Of a stretch of DNA of 64,000 bases, positions 1-8,714 are shown in pieces. This DNA is from Mixta tenebrionis (lineage in GTDB: Bacteria; Pseudomonadota; Gammaproteobacteria; Enterobacterales; Enterobacteriaceae). Each line of letters opens with the position of its first letter. The first letter of the stretch is position 1. Where the stretch lies: NCBI RefSeq assembly GCF_006517625.1, contig NZ_VHQI01000005.1, forward strand, positions 124,341 through 188,340, in the 5' to 3' direction. A program made the translations under genes and the position numbers. The notes under the pieces are model-generated. The model worked only from the letters and a program-made list of their open reading frames with translations. It was not told the DNA's origin and did not search any database.

Positions 1-144
1 CGCCGGCGTTGACCAGAAATCAGCTGGCTCCGGTTTTTCACTCAAGTGATGCGTGACTTTATCGTAAAGCTCTGGCGCCTGAAGCACGTTGCCGCCAATA
101 AAACCGGCCAGTGCCGCGACGACGATATAAGAAACGGGACGCAT
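1..144 (-). CDS. Partial small membrane-anchored or secreted protein (N-terminus only)
   Basis: The first 48 codons of a minus-strand gene whose 3' part lies outside the window. The ATG is preceded by a good ribosome site (AAGGAG, about 7 bases upstream). The protein begins MRPVSYIVVAALAGF, a hydrophobic segment of about 18 residues with small residues, followed by a polar stretch, so it looks like a signal anchor or uncleaved signal peptide. I do not recognise the family. The next upstream minus-strand reading frame (195-470) ends about 50 bases before this start and also opens with MR plus a hydrophobic segment, so the two could form a small operon. In E. coli this position, upstream of bepA, is occupied by perM, which this is not. 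Confidence 0.55.
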   Translation of the reverse strand, partial: MRPVSYIVVAALAGFIGGNVLQAPELYDKVTHHLSEKPEPADFWSTPA

Positions 145-194
145 AAAAAAGCACTCCTTTAAAAGAGGGTATTAGTGATAAAAAACTGAACCTG

Positions 195-470
195 TTACAT
201 TTGCCGCAGGGCATGACCCAGGGTTGATACCGTCGCAGGGCGGAACAAGGCATACACGACTGAACGGATCCCGTCATGTTGAAAATTGTGGAAACGGAAA
301 TCTATTTTTCCAGCGCCGCTGACGGCGGAAACCGGCCGCAAGCCGGCAGGCTCCCTGACAAAATAAAAATGCGCGGCGGCTTGAGCGATAAACGCCAGAC
401 CTGTAGCCAGCCCAACGCCTGTCACGCCGCCAACGACAGCAATGAAAAAACAGCTTACTGCAGCACGCAT
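195..470 (-). CDS. Hypothetical small protein with N-terminal hydrophobic segment
   Basis: A 91-residue reading frame with ATG start and a plausible ribosome site (GGAGAG, about 8 bases upstream). Residues about 5-33 are strongly hydrophobic and rich in Gly/Ala (VVGGVTGVGLATG), consistent with a signal peptide or one membrane span. The remainder is unremarkable and contains no motif I can name. It lies directly upstream of, and on the same strand as, the partial gene at 1-144, which has a similar N-terminus. Against it: the codon pattern in the second half is not clearly coding, and the region around it is poorly conserved intergenic-type DNA. It is listed as possible, not established. Confidence 0.35.
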   Translation of the reverse strand: MRAAVSCFFIAVVGGVTGVGLATGLAFIAQAAAHFYFVREPAGLRPVSAVSGAGKIDFRFHNFQHDGIRSVVYALFRPATVSTLGHALRQM

Positions 471-1177
471 TTTTACGTCTCTCCGGATGAATATTCAGCA
501 GGCGGCCGGCAGAGGGTTGACTCTGGTTCCTCGCGGCCTTTTTCATCTATATCACAGAGTCGCAGGCGGGAAATACTGCTTACGCAGCGCTCTTAACGCC
601 ATCATTACCGGCGGAAATAATGCCGCAAGACAACTGGCGGCTTTTTCTTTAGTAAGCTGTCGTAAAGGCCGATTTATTAATGGCGATAAGCATTAAGAAT
701 AAACTGAGAGAAAACGGCCGGCGCCAACGCCAGCCAAAAAAAGAATAACGGCGCCCAACGGCCGTTTTAATCACCTTAACTGCAATCAGAGACGGAACTA
801 ATTTAACGAAGCGCTTATTAGAAATAACGTCAGTTCGCGATCCGCCTTCAGCTAAAACCGTCAGGGCAGAAAATAGCGTTAACAGCAATTTCTCTGAAGT
901 TTGTAAAAATAGCGCTGGTTAACCGCCGGCATATTTTCAGAACTTACCTAAACAAATAACGTGCCACTTTCAATTTCTCTGAATAAGTTTACAGAACTTT
1001 GAAATTTACCTCACATTTTCGCCGCGGTTTTTACCTGCGTGCGCCCTGCTAAAACAGCCATTCCTTTATGTAGTTCAGACCGCTAAGATAGCGCCCTGAG
1101 CGCCCGCATTGCGCCAGCGTCGGAACAATCGCAGCCGCGCACGGTCGAAACTTTACTCTCTGGTCTGGGGAAGAAGT
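471..1177. other. Long intergenic region upstream of bepA, no convincing gene
   Basis: About 700 bases, more AT-rich than the flanking genes. It holds a large inverted repeat (711-768) and, near 1084-1089, a TAAGAT hexamer that could be a -10 element for bepA. A TTG-started frame on the minus strand (649-888) is hydrophobic but has no good ribosome site and is crossed by the inverted repeat, so I do not call it. Nothing else is recognisable. Confidence 0.6.
711..768. repeat. Inverted repeat / terminator-like hairpin
   Basis: AAAACGGCCG at 711-720 is the exact reverse complement of CGGCCGTTTT at 759-768, and an inner GCGCC (721-725) can pair with GGCGC (750-754). On the plus strand the right arm ends in TTTTAATC, and on the minus strand the other arm also ends in TTTT, so it could stop transcription from either side. 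It lies between the small left-edge genes and bepA, but it does not immediately follow a called gene. Confidence 0.5.
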
Positions 1178-2644
1178 ATGTTCAATCGCTTGAAGAAAAA
1201 TGTCATCGCCTCGCTGATCGTCACGCTGCTGGCGGGCAACGTGCTTCCTTCCCAGGCTGATGTCGCCGATTCGCTGCCGGATATCGGGACTACCGCTGGC
1301 GGCACCCTCTCCATCAATCAGGAACTGCAGATGGGCGATTTTTACGTGCGCCAGCTGCGGGCCAGCGCGCCGTTAATCAACGATCCCTTGCTTAACCAGT
1401 ACATTAATCAGCTGGGAATGCGTCTGGTGGCCCATGCCGATTCGGTGCGCACGCCGTTTCATTTTTATCTGATCCGCAACGACGATATCAACGCCTTTGC
1501 CTTCTTCGGCGGCAACGTGGTGCTGCATTCGGCGCTGTTCCGCACCAGCGATGATGAAAGCCAGCTGGCTTCGGTAATGGCGCACGAGATTTCGCACGTT
1601 ACCCAGCGCCATCTGGCGCGCGCGATGGAAGATCAGCAGCGCAACGCGCCGCTCACCTGGGTAGGCGCGCTCGGTTCGATTCTGCTGGCGATGGCTAACC
1701 CGCAGGCAGGCATGGCGGGGCTGACCGGTACGCTGGCCGGAGCGCAGCAGGGTATTATTTCCTTTACCCAGAATAATGAGCAGGAGGCGGACCGCATCGG
1801 CATTCAGGTATTGCAGCGCGCCGGTTTCAGCCCGCAGGCGATGTCTGATTTTCTGCAAAAGCTGGCGGATCAGTCGCGCTTCACCTCTAAACTTCCCGAA
1901 ATTCTGCTGACCCACCCGCTGCCCGACAGCCGCCTTGCCGACGCGCGCAACCGCGCTAACCAGATGCGTCCCGTTGTGGCGCACTCGTCGCTGGACTATT
2001 ACATGGCGAAGGCGCGCGCGCTGGGCATGTACGCTACCGGAAAAAATCAGCTGGGCGACGATCTGCTGAACGAGTGGTCAAACGGCAACGAGCGCCAGCA
2101 GCAGGCGGCGCAGTACGGGCGGGCGCTGCTGTTTCTGGAGGCGAAAAGCTTCGCCAATGCGAAAAAAATCATCGAGCCGCTGCTGGCCAAAACGCCGGGC
2201 AACGTCTGGTATCTCGACCTGATGACCGATATCGATATCGGGCTGAATCAGCCGCAGCTGGCGGTGCAGCGGCTGTCGGCGCTCAAAGCCAGCGGCAGCG
2301 ATCCGGTGATACAGCTCAATCTGGCGAACGCCCTGCTGCAAGCAAAACAGCCCGCCGCCGCCAGCCGCATTCTACATCGCTATACCTGGGCGCACCCGGA
2401 TGACGGCAACGGCTGGGAACTGCTGGCGCAGGCGTCGGCGGCGCAAAACCTGCGCGATGAAGAGCTTTCAGCGCGGGCCGAAAGTCTGGCGCTGGCTGGG
2501 CAGCTCGATCAGGCGATCAGCACGCTGGGCAGCGCCGGCGCGCTGGTGCCGCTCGGCAGCCTGAAGCAGGCGCGCTATGACGCGCGCATCGATCAGCTAC
2601 GCCAGCTGCAGCAGCGCTTTCGCCAGTATCAGAAAGGACGTTAA
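1178..2644 (+). CDS. bepA: BepA, periplasmic beta-barrel assembly-enhancing metalloprotease
   Basis: An M48 zinc metalloprotease/chaperone of the periplasm that helps LptD and other outer-membrane proteins assemble at the BAM complex and degrades stalled ones. From the ATG at 1178 the protein is 488 residues (E. coli about 487), with a signal peptide (residues 1-27, ending PSQA). The zinc site HEISH is at 136-140, a third ligand region NNEQEAD is near 199-205, and the loop LTHPLPDS carries His246, the switch residue known in E. coli. The C-terminal half (about 270-488) is TPR-like. An upstream start at 1109 would add 23 basic residues before the signal peptide and is rejected. It is followed 12 bases later by arsC, as in E. 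coli. Confidence 0.95.
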   Translation: MFNRLKKNVIASLIVTLLAGNVLPSQADVADSLPDIGTTAGGTLSINQELQMGDFYVRQLRASAPLINDPLLNQYINQLGMRLVAHADSVRTPFHFYLIRNDDINAFAFFGGNVVLHSALFRTSDDESQLASVMAHEISHVTQRHLARAMEDQQRNAPLTWVGALGSILLAMANPQAGMAGLTGTLAGAQQGIISFTQNNEQEADRIGIQVLQRAGFSPQAMSDFLQKLADQSRFTSKLPEILLTHPLPDSRLADARNRANQMRPVVAHSSLDYYMAKARALGMYATGKNQLGDDLLNEWSNGNERQQQAAQYGRALLFLEAKSFANAKKIIEPLLAKTPGNVWYLDLMTDIDIGLNQPQLAVQRLSALKASGSDPVIQLNLANALLQAKQPAAASRILHRYTWAHPDDGNGWELLAQASAAQNLRDEELSARAESLALAGQLDQAISTLGSAGALVPLGSLKQARYDARIDQLRQLQQRFRQYQKGR

Positions 2645-2656
2645 TAAGGGGAAATT

Positions 2657-3010
2657 ATGAGTAAGGTAACCATCTATCACAACCCGCGCTGCTCCAAAAG
2701 CCGCGAAACGCTGGCGCTGCTGCAACAGCACGGCATTGAGCCTGAGGTGGTGCTCTATCTGCAACAGGCGCCCGACGTCGCTACCCTGCGCCATCTACAG
2801 CAGGCGCTTGGCATGAGCAGCGCGCGCGAGCTGATGCGCAGCAAAGAGGCGGAATATCTGACGCTGGGGCTGGACGATCCGGCATTAAGCGAGGAGCAGC
2901 TGCTGGCGGCGCTGGCGGCGCATCCCAGGCTGCTTGAACGGCCTATTGTGGTGAAGCAGGATCGCGCGCGGCTGGGGCGCCCGCCGCAGCAGGTGCTGGA
3001 GATCCTGTAA
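2657..3010 (+). CDS. arsC: ArsC-family reductase (YfgD type)
   Basis: A 117-residue thioredoxin-fold protein of the ArsC/Spx superfamily. The motif NPRCSKSRETL (residues 9-19) holds the reactive Cys12, and the C-terminal RPIVVKQDRARLGRP is the family signature that contributes the substrate-contacting arginine. It matches E. coli YfgD, which sits at the same place downstream of bepA and is annotated as an arsenate reductase-like protein. Whether it acts on arsenate is not shown by sequence; no ars operon genes are nearby. The ribosome site AGGGG lies just upstream, and it is probably co-transcribed with bepA. Confidence 0.85.
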   Translation: MSKVTIYHNPRCSKSRETLALLQQHGIEPEVVLYLQQAPDVATLRHLQQALGMSSARELMRSKEAEYLTLGLDDPALSEEQLLAALAAHPRLLERPIVVKQDRARLGRPPQQVLEIL

Positions 3011-3013
3011 GCT

Positions 3014-3715
3014 TTACAGCGCCAGGATCTCTTTAACGAAGGGAATGGTCAACTTACGCTGGGCGGTAATCGAGGCGCGATCGAGCCGATCCAGCGTGGT
3101 AAACAAGGTGCGCATTTCACGATCGAGTCGCTTCAGTAAAAAGCGCCCCACATCTTCCGGCAGTTCGAAACCGCGCAGGCTGGCGCGCAGCTGCAGCGCC
3201 TGCAGCTTATCTTCATCCGACAGCGGCTGGAGCTTATAGATCTGGCCCCAGTCGAGACGCGACGCGAGATCGGGGAGCTTCAGATTAAGCTGGCGCGGCG
3301 GACGATCGCCGGTGATCAGCAGGCGCGCCTTGCCGGTTTCAAGGATGCGGTTATAGAGATCGAAGATCGCCATCTCCCACTCTTCATCGCCGGCGATGCA
3401 CTCGATATTATCGATGCAAACCAGCGCCAGCTGCTCCATGCCATCCAGCACTTCCGGTACGAACCAGGTACGTTTATCCAGCGGCACATAGCCGACGGCA
3501 TCGCCGCGGCCGGACATTTCGGCGCAGGCGGCATGAAGCAGGTGGCTGCGTCCGCCGCCCTCACGCGACCAGAAATAAAGGTAGCTGCCGTGTTCCTGCG
3601 TCAGCGCGCCCTGGAGCGCGGCCAGCAGGGACGCATTCTCGCCGGGCCAGAAACTGGCGAAGGTTTCATCATCCGGTAAATAGAGTGGCAGTGAAAGTTG
3701 TGCCGGCGTGTTCAG
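3014..3715 (-). CDS. hda: Hda, DnaA regulatory inactivator, with CTG start
   Basis: An AAA+ DnaA-related protein that, with the DNA-loaded beta clamp, stimulates ATP hydrolysis by DnaA and prevents re-initiation (RIDA). The 233 residues match E. coli Hda along the whole length. The N-terminus [15 protein letters not shown] contains the clamp-binding motif QLSLPL. The start is taken as CTG at 3715-3713, because GAGGTG lies about 4 bases upstream and because the E. coli gene also starts at CTG. A GTG two codons upstream (3721) overlaps that ribosome site and is less likely. It is convergent with arsC, their ends 3 bases apart, and downstream of uraA on the same strand. Confidence 0.93.
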   Translation of the reverse strand: MNTPAQLSLPLYLPDDETFASFWPGENASLLAALQGALTQEHGSYLYFWSREGGGRSHLLHAACAEMSGRGDAVGYVPLDKRTWFVPEVLDGMEQLALVCIDNIECIAGDEEWEMAIFDLYNRILETGKARLLITGDRPPRQLNLKLPDLASRLDWGQIYKLQPLSDEDKLQALQLRASLRGFELPEDVGRFLLKRLDREMRTLFTTLDRLDRASITAQRKLTIPFVKEILAL

Positions 3716-3968
3716 AAGCACCTCAAGCGTGAACGGGCTAAAAACGGCGCCAGTTTAACACATCTTTTCACGCGATATGAAATGGCGGCGCTGCGCCGGC
3801 TGCCGCTGCCGGACGCCTGTCGCGCATCAGTAAAAGGATGCTTCATCTGTCGTCCGGTTAGCGGATATTTACCGCCAGCGGCTGAAAAATACGCCCCGCA
3901 GGCGCCGCTGATAAACCATCAGGGCGTCGACGCCTGGGGGCGCATCGCCACGACGCGCCCCGGCAGGT

Positions 3969-5252
3969 TTACTCTGCGCGCTCTTCGTCAGGCTCCAGCA
4001 CCGTCTCTTCCGGGCGCAGCACGTTGATCAGTTTGAAGATCAGGCTTAACGCCACGCCGACGATAGTTGCCAGCGCCATCCCTTTCAGTTCGGCGGCGCC
4101 GATATGCACTTTCGCCCCGCTGACGCCGATGATTAGAATCACCGAGGTCAGGATCAGGTTTTGCGCCTTGCTGTAGTCCACTTTTGATTCAATAAGCACG
4201 CGGATACCGGAAGCGCCGATCACCCCGTACAGCAGCAGCGAAACGCCGCCCATTACCGGCACCGGAATCGCCTGAATCGCCGCCGCCAGCTTGCCGATGC
4301 AGGAGAGCAGGATAGCCAGAATCGCCGCGCCGCCGATAACCCAGGTGCTGTAAACGCGGGTAATCGCCATCACCCCGATGTTTTCACCATAGGTGGTATT
4401 CGGCGTAGAGCCGAAGAAGCCGGAGATAATGGTGGAAAAGCCGTTGGCAAACATCGAACGATGCAGGCCCGGCTCGCGGATCAGATCTTTTTTCACGATG
4501 TTCGCGGTCACCACCAGATGACCAACGTGCTCGGCGATCACCACCAGCGCGGCGGGCAGAATGGTCAGCATCGCATACCATTCAAAGCGCGGCGAATAGA
4601 AGGTTGGCAGCGCGAACCAGTGCGCGCTCTCTACCCCGCTCCAGTCCACAATCCCCATCATCCAGGAGAGCAGGTAGCCCGCCAGCACGCCGATCAAAAT
4701 AGGGATAATCGCCAGGAACCCGCGAAACAGCACGGAGCTGAACACCGTTACGCCCAGCGTCACCAGCGAAATGGTGATAGTAGTGCTGTCAACCGCCGCG
4801 CCATCGGCGGGCAGCAGCCCGGCCATATTGGCCGCCACGCCCGCCAGCTCCAGACCGATAACCGCCACGATCGCCCCCATCGCCGCCGGCGGGAACATTA
4901 CATCCAGCCATCCGGTACCCGCTTTTTTCACAATCAGCGCCACCAGGCAGAACAGCACGCCGCAGAGAATAAAGCCGCCCAGCGCCAGTTCATAGCCCAG
5001 CGGCAGCAGCAGCAGTACCGGCGAAATAAAGGCGAAGCTGGAACCGAGGTAGGCGGGGATTTTGCCCTTGCAGATAAACAGATAGAGCAGCGTACCGAAA
5101 CCGTTAAACAGCAATACCGTGGCCGGATTGATATGAAACAGGATCGGCACCAGCACCGTCGAGCCAAACATGGCGAACAGGTGCTGCAGGCTAAGCGGAA
5201 TCGTTTGCAGGAGCGGTGGGCGTTCGTTAACGCCAATCGCGCGACGAGTCAT
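3969..5252 (-). CDS. uraA: UraA, uracil:proton symporter
   Basis: A 427-residue inner-membrane transporter of the nucleobase-ascorbate (NAT/NCS2) family that imports uracil for salvage by Upp. The N-terminus RPPLLQTIPLSLQHLFAMFG and the Glu-containing segment VIAEHVGHLVVTANI (TM8 substrate region) are family hallmarks, as is GFFGSTPNTTYGENIGVMAITRVYS. The length matches E. coli (429). It lies 62 bases downstream of upp, separated by a terminator-like hairpin that probably lowers its expression relative to upp. Confidence 0.95.
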   Translation of the reverse strand: MTRRAIGVNERPPLLQTIPLSLQHLFAMFGSTVLVPILFHINPATVLLFNGFGTLLYLFICKGKIPAYLGSSFAFISPVLLLLPLGYELALGGFILCGVLFCLVALIVKKAGTGWLDVMFPPAAMGAIVAVIGLELAGVAANMAGLLPADGAAVDSTTITISLVTLGVTVFSSVLFRGFLAIIPILIGVLAGYLLSWMMGIVDWSGVESAHWFALPTFYSPRFEWYAMLTILPAALVVIAEHVGHLVVTANIVKKDLIREPGLHRSMFANGFSTIISGFFGSTPNTTYGENIGVMAITRVYSTWVIGGAAILAILLSCIGKLAAAIQAIPVPVMGGVSLLLYGVIGASGIRVLIESKVDYSKAQNLILTSVILIIGVSGAKVHIGAAELKGMALATIVGVALSLIFKLINVLRPEETVLEPDEERAE

Positions 5253-5278
5253 GAAGTATCCCCTTGAGATGTTTTTGG

Positions 5279-5307
5279 CAAAAAAAAGCCGACTCTGGCG
5301 GTCGGCT
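5279..5307 (-). terminator. Terminator-like hairpin between upp and uraA
   Basis: Read on the minus strand: AGCCGAC, a 7-base loop, GTCGGCT, then a run of Ts. The stem is perfect. It follows the upp stop and precedes uraA, so read-through must be partial if the two genes share a promoter. No separate uraA promoter was identified. Confidence 0.8.
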
Positions 5308-5314
5308 GAATAGG

Positions 5315-5941
5315 TTATTTGGTTCCGAAAATCTTGTCGCCGGCGTCGCCCAGGCCGGGAATAATGTAGCCCTTACTGTTCAGGCCCTGATCGATAGAGG
5401 CGGTGTACAGCTCCACATCCGGGTGCGCTTTCTCCAGGGCGGCGATGCCTTCCGGCGCCGCTACCAGCACCAGCACCTTAATGGTGCTGCATCCCGCCTT
5501 TTTCAGCAGATCGATAGTGGCGATCATCGAGCCGCCGGTCGCCAGCATCGGGTCAACCACCAGCGCCATACGCTCTTCAATATTGGAAACCAGCTTCTGG
5601 AAATAGGGCACCGGCTCCAGCGTCTCTTCGTTACGGTAGACGCCGACCACGCTGATGCGCGCGCTTGGCACGTTCTCCAACACTCCTTCCATCATGCCGA
5701 GGCCGGCACGCAGAATAGGCACAACGGTAATTTTCTTACCTTTGATCTGGTCAACTTCCACCGGGCCGTTCCAGCCTTCGATGGTGACTTTTTCCGTTTC
5801 CAGATCGGCGGTAGCTTCGTAGGTCAGCAAACTTCCCACTTCCGACGCCAGCTCGCGAAAACGCTTGGTGCTTATATCTTGCTCACGCATCAGGCCCAGT
5901 TTATGTTTGACGAGCGGGTGTTTGACTTCCACGATCTTCAT
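5315..5941 (-). CDS. upp: Upp, uracil phosphoribosyltransferase
   Basis: Converts uracil and PRPP to UMP in pyrimidine salvage. It has 208 residues, the same as E. coli. The start [19 protein letters not shown] is conserved, and the PRPP-binding loop [11 protein letters not shown] is at 129-139. The C-terminal uracil-binding [12 protein letters not shown] is also present. An in-frame upstream extension to 6082 is rejected as non-coding. It is first gene of the upp-uraA unit and divergent from purM across about 230 bases. Confidence 0.97.
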   Translation of the reverse strand: MKIVEVKHPLVKHKLGLMREQDISTKRFRELASEVGSLLTYEATADLETEKVTIEGWNGPVEVDQIKGKKITVVPILRAGLGMMEGVLENVPSARISVVGVYRNEETLEPVPYFQKLVSNIEERMALVVDPMLATGGSMIATIDLLKKAGCSTIKVLVLVAAPEGIAALEKAHPDVELYTASIDQGLNSKGYIIPGLGDAGDKIFGTK

Positions 5942-6101
5942 TGTTGTACTCCCGGAGTGTTGAGCTGAAAAAAAAATCGCGGGATTATACCGCCTTTTCT
6001 TAAAAGCGCCATATGCGATCGGGTAAGAAAGCGCAAAAGAGCAGTGCAGTGTAAGCATCAGCCAAAAAGGCGTAATCCGCAACGCCGGCCGCAGATGGCG
6101 C

Positions 6102-6117
6102 TCGCAAACGTTTGCCT
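6102..6117. promoter_or_regulatory. PurR operator upstream of purM
   Basis: The 16-mer TCGCAAACGTTTGCCT matches the PurR consensus ACGCAAACGTTTGCGT at 14 of 16 positions, with the central CAAACGTTTG intact. It lies 58-73 bases upstream of the purM GTG, the position expected for repression of purMN by PurR with hypoxanthine or guanine. Confidence 0.9.
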
Positions 6118-6174
6118 GCGCTGTTAGAATTGCCGCGCTTTAATTTAAACAGCAAACCGCGTGGGGAAACCGCT

Positions 6175-7212
6175 GTGACCGACAAGACCTCTCTCAGCTA
6201 TAAAGACGCCGGCGTTGATATCGATGCAGGCAATGCGTTAGTCGATCGTATTAAAGGTGTGGTGAAACAGACTCGCCGTCCCGAAGTTATGGGCGGGCTG
6301 GGCGGTTTCGGCGCGCTGTGCGCGCTGCCGCAAAAGTACCGCGAGCCGGTGCTGGTGTCCGGCACCGATGGCGTAGGCACCAAGCTGCGTCTGGCGATGG
6401 ATCTGAAACGCCATGACACTATCGGCATCGATCTGGTAGCGATGTGCGTTAACGATCTGGTAGTTCAGGGCGCTGAGCCGCTTTTCTTTCTCGACTATTA
6501 CGCTACCGGCAAGCTGGATGTGGATACCGCTTCCGCCGTTATCGCCGGCATTGCTGAAGGGTGCCTGCAGTCAGGCTGCGCGCTGGTCGGCGGCGAAACC
6601 GCTGAAATGCCGGGTATGTATCACGGCGAAGATTATGACGTGGCGGGGTTCTGCGTCGGCGTGGTGGAAAAAGCGGAAATTATCGACGGCAGCAAGGTTA
6701 AGGATGGCGACGTGCTGATTGCGCTCGCCTCCAGCGGCCCGCACTCCAACGGCTACTCGCTAATACGCAAAATTTTAGCGGTCAGCCAGACCGATGCGCT
6801 CAGCGCACAGCTGGAGGGCAAGCCGCTGGCCGATCACCTGCTGGCCCCAACGCGCATCTACGTAAAAAATATTCTCAGCCTGATTGAACAGATCGACGTG
6901 CACGCTATCGCCCACCTTACCGGCGGCGGCTTCTGGGAAAATATTCCGCGCGTGCTGCCGGAAAATACCCAGGCGGTGATAGATGAAACAAGCTGGCAGT
7001 GGCCCGCTATCTTCAGCTGGCTGCAGCAGGCGGGCAACGTCAGCCGCCACGAGATGTATCGCACCTTCAACTGCGGCGTCGGCATGGTGATCGCCGTCAG
7101 CGCCAGCGAAGCGGATAAGGCGGTAGCGCTGATGAACGCCGCAGGCGAGCAGGCGTGGAAAATCGGCGCGATTCACGCTTCCAGCAGCGAAGAGCGTGTG
7201 GTTATCCAATGA
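6175..7212 (+). CDS. purM: PurM, phosphoribosylformylglycinamidine cyclo-ligase (AIR synthetase)
   Basis: Catalyses step 5 of purine synthesis, FGAM + ATP to AIR. The 345-residue product begins at GTG (6175), giving [19 protein letters not shown], the E. coli N-terminus; GGGGAAA about 7 bases upstream is the ribosome site. The ATP/FGAM loops [10 protein letters not shown] and [11 protein letters not shown] and the conserved [13 protein letters not shown] are present. An ATG in frame at 6112 lies inside the PurR operator and is rejected. Its stop overlaps the purN start (ATGA at 7209-7212), indicating translational coupling. Confidence 0.97.
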   Translation: MTDKTSLSYKDAGVDIDAGNALVDRIKGVVKQTRRPEVMGGLGGFGALCALPQKYREPVLVSGTDGVGTKLRLAMDLKRHDTIGIDLVAMCVNDLVVQGAEPLFFLDYYATGKLDVDTASAVIAGIAEGCLQSGCALVGGETAEMPGMYHGEDYDVAGFCVGVVEKAEIIDGSKVKDGDVLIALASSGPHSNGYSLIRKILAVSQTDALSAQLEGKPLADHLLAPTRIYVKNILSLIEQIDVHAIAHLTGGGFWENIPRVLPENTQAVIDETSWQWPAIFSWLQQAGNVSRHEMYRTFNCGVGMVIAVSASEADKAVALMNAAGEQAWKIGAIHASSSEERVVIQ

Positions 7213-7847
7213 AGCGGCTGGTAGTGCTGATTTCCGGCAACGGCAGCAACCTGCAGGCGATTCTGGATGCCTGCCGGCAGGGGCGCATTAAGGCCGGCGT
7301 GGCGGCGGTGTTCAGCAACCGCGCCGCGGCCTTTGGCCTTGAACGCGCTCGCGCGGCCGGCATTGCGGCGCATGCGCTGTCGGCAACGCACTACGCCAGC
7401 CGCGAGGCGTTCGATCGTCAGCTGATGGCTGAGATCGATGAATATCAGCCCGATCTGGTAGTGCTGGCGGGCTATATGCGTATCCTCAGTCCGGCCTTCG
7501 TCGCGCACTATCATGACCGTCTGCTCAATATCCACCCTTCCCTGCTGCCGAAATATCCCGGCCTGCATACCCATCGCCAGGCCATTGAAAATGGCGACGG
7601 CGAGCATGGCACCTCGGTGCATTTCGTGACGGATGAGCTGGATGGCGGGCCGGTAGTGTTACAGGCTAAAGTGCCGGTGTTCGCCGGCGACAGCGAAGAA
7701 GAGGTCGCCGCGCGCGTGCAGCATCAGGAACATGCCATCTACCCGCTGGTCATTAGCTGGTTTATCGACGGGCGGCTGACAATGCGCGACAACGCCGCCT
7801 GGCTGGATGGCCGGCGGCTGCCCGCTCAGGGTTACGCAGGCGAGTAA
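7209..7847 (+). CDS. purN: PurN, phosphoribosylglycinamide formyltransferase (GART)
   Basis: Uses 10-formyl-THF to formylate GAR, step 3 of purine synthesis. It has 212 residues, as in E. coli. The phosphate loop [10 protein letters not shown] is at 9-18. The catalytic triad is visible as N107 and H109 in [10 protein letters not shown] and D145 in TDELDGG, each one residue later than E. coli numbering because of a one-residue N-terminal difference. It forms an operon with purM through a 4-base ATGA overlap. Confidence 0.97.
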   Translation: MKRLVVLISGNGSNLQAILDACRQGRIKAGVAAVFSNRAAAFGLERARAAGIAAHALSATHYASREAFDRQLMAEIDEYQPDLVVLAGYMRILSPAFVAHYHDRLLNIHPSLLPKYPGLHTHRQAIENGDGEHGTSVHFVTDELDGGPVVLQAKVPVFAGDSEEEVAARVQHQEHAIYPLVISWFIDGRLTMRDNAAWLDGRRLPAQGYAGE

Positions 7848-7935
7848 CCGATCGGACAGGGCCGCCCGACGCGCTCTTTTTCGCGCGCAGCCCTTTCCTT
7901 CCGCTTAGCCGGCAACTCTCGCTGCTTCCCTCCGC

Positions 7936-8703
7936 CTAACCAAAACGTCCGGTAATATAATCCTCGGTGCGGCGCTGTTTTGGCGTGGTAAACAGCGTAT
8001 CGGTATCGGCGAACTCCACCAGCCGCCCCTGGTGCATAAAGGCGGTATAGTCGGAGACGCGCGCCGCCTGCTGCATATTGTGCGTCACCAGGATCAGCGT
8101 AAAGTGCTGCTTCAGCGTGGCCATCAGCTCCTCAATCACCAGCGTGGAGATTGGATCGAGCGCCGAGGTTGGCTCGTCGAGCAGCAGTACCTCCGGCTCG
8201 ATCGCAATCGCTCTGGCGATCACCAGCCGCTGCTGCTGGCCGCTGGAGAGCGTCAGGGCGTTTTGTCGCAGGCTGTCTTTCACTTCCGGCCACAGCGCCG
8301 CCGCCCGCAATGCCCGTTCTACCGCCTCATTCAAAATGCGCCGGTCGCGCACGCCCTGCAGGCGCAGACCGTAAACCACATTTTCATAGATCGATTTGGG
8401 AAAGGGATTAGGACGCTGGAACACCATCCCTATGCGGCGGCGCAGCGCGGAAAGATCGCTCTCTTCCTGCAGAATATTGCGCCGATCCAGCCAGATCTCT
8501 CCTTCGGTGCGGCAGTTATCGATCACATCGTTCATACGGTTGCAGCAGCGCAGCAGGGTCGATTTGCCGCAGCCGGAGGGGCCTATCAACGCGGTAATAC
8601 GATGTTTCGGGATCGGCAGGCTGATGTCGTCAAGCGCCTGCTTGTCGCCATACCAGAGGGAAAGATGATTTATTGTCAGCGCGGTTTCGATATCAGCCGT
8701 CAT
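7936..8703 (-). CDS. pstB: PstB-type phosphate ABC transporter ATPase
   Basis: The 255-residue ATPase of a PstCAB importer. Walker A is GPSGCGKST, Walker B is [13 protein letters not shown], the Q-loop is [12 protein letters not shown] (the [11 protein letters not shown] signature is typical of PstB), and the H-loop is [14 protein letters not shown]. The ABC signature is LSSGQQQR instead of the usual LSGGQQQR. The ATG at 8703 (GGTGAG upstream) is preferred over a GTG three codons earlier. It is the last gene of pstC-pstA-pstB on this strand. There is no phoU after it and no pstS before the set. Confidence 0.88.
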   Translation of the reverse strand: MTADIETALTINHLSLWYGDKQALDDISLPIPKHRITALIGPSGCGKSTLLRCCNRMNDVIDNCRTEGEIWLDRRNILQEESDLSALRRRIGMVFQRPNPFPKSIYENVVYGLRLQGVRDRRILNEAVERALRAAALWPEVKDSLRQNALTLSSGQQQRLVIARAIAIEPEVLLLDEPTSALDPISTLVIEELMATLKQHFTLILVTHNMQQAARVSDYTAFMHQGRLVEFADTDTLFTTPKQRRTEDYITGRFG

Positions 8704-8714
8704 GGTTCTCACCG

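Noticed and set aside
649..888. Hydrophobic 79-residue minus-strand frame with TTG start
   Set aside because: Poor ribosome site and crossed by the large inverted repeat; no conserved pattern.
1109..1177. 23-residue N-terminal extension of BepA
   Set aside because: It would precede the signal peptide; the ATG at 1178 gives the length and start of E. coli BepA.
4461..5267. 268-residue frame antisense to uraA
   Set aside because: Gln/His/Arg-rich shadow without a ribosome site.
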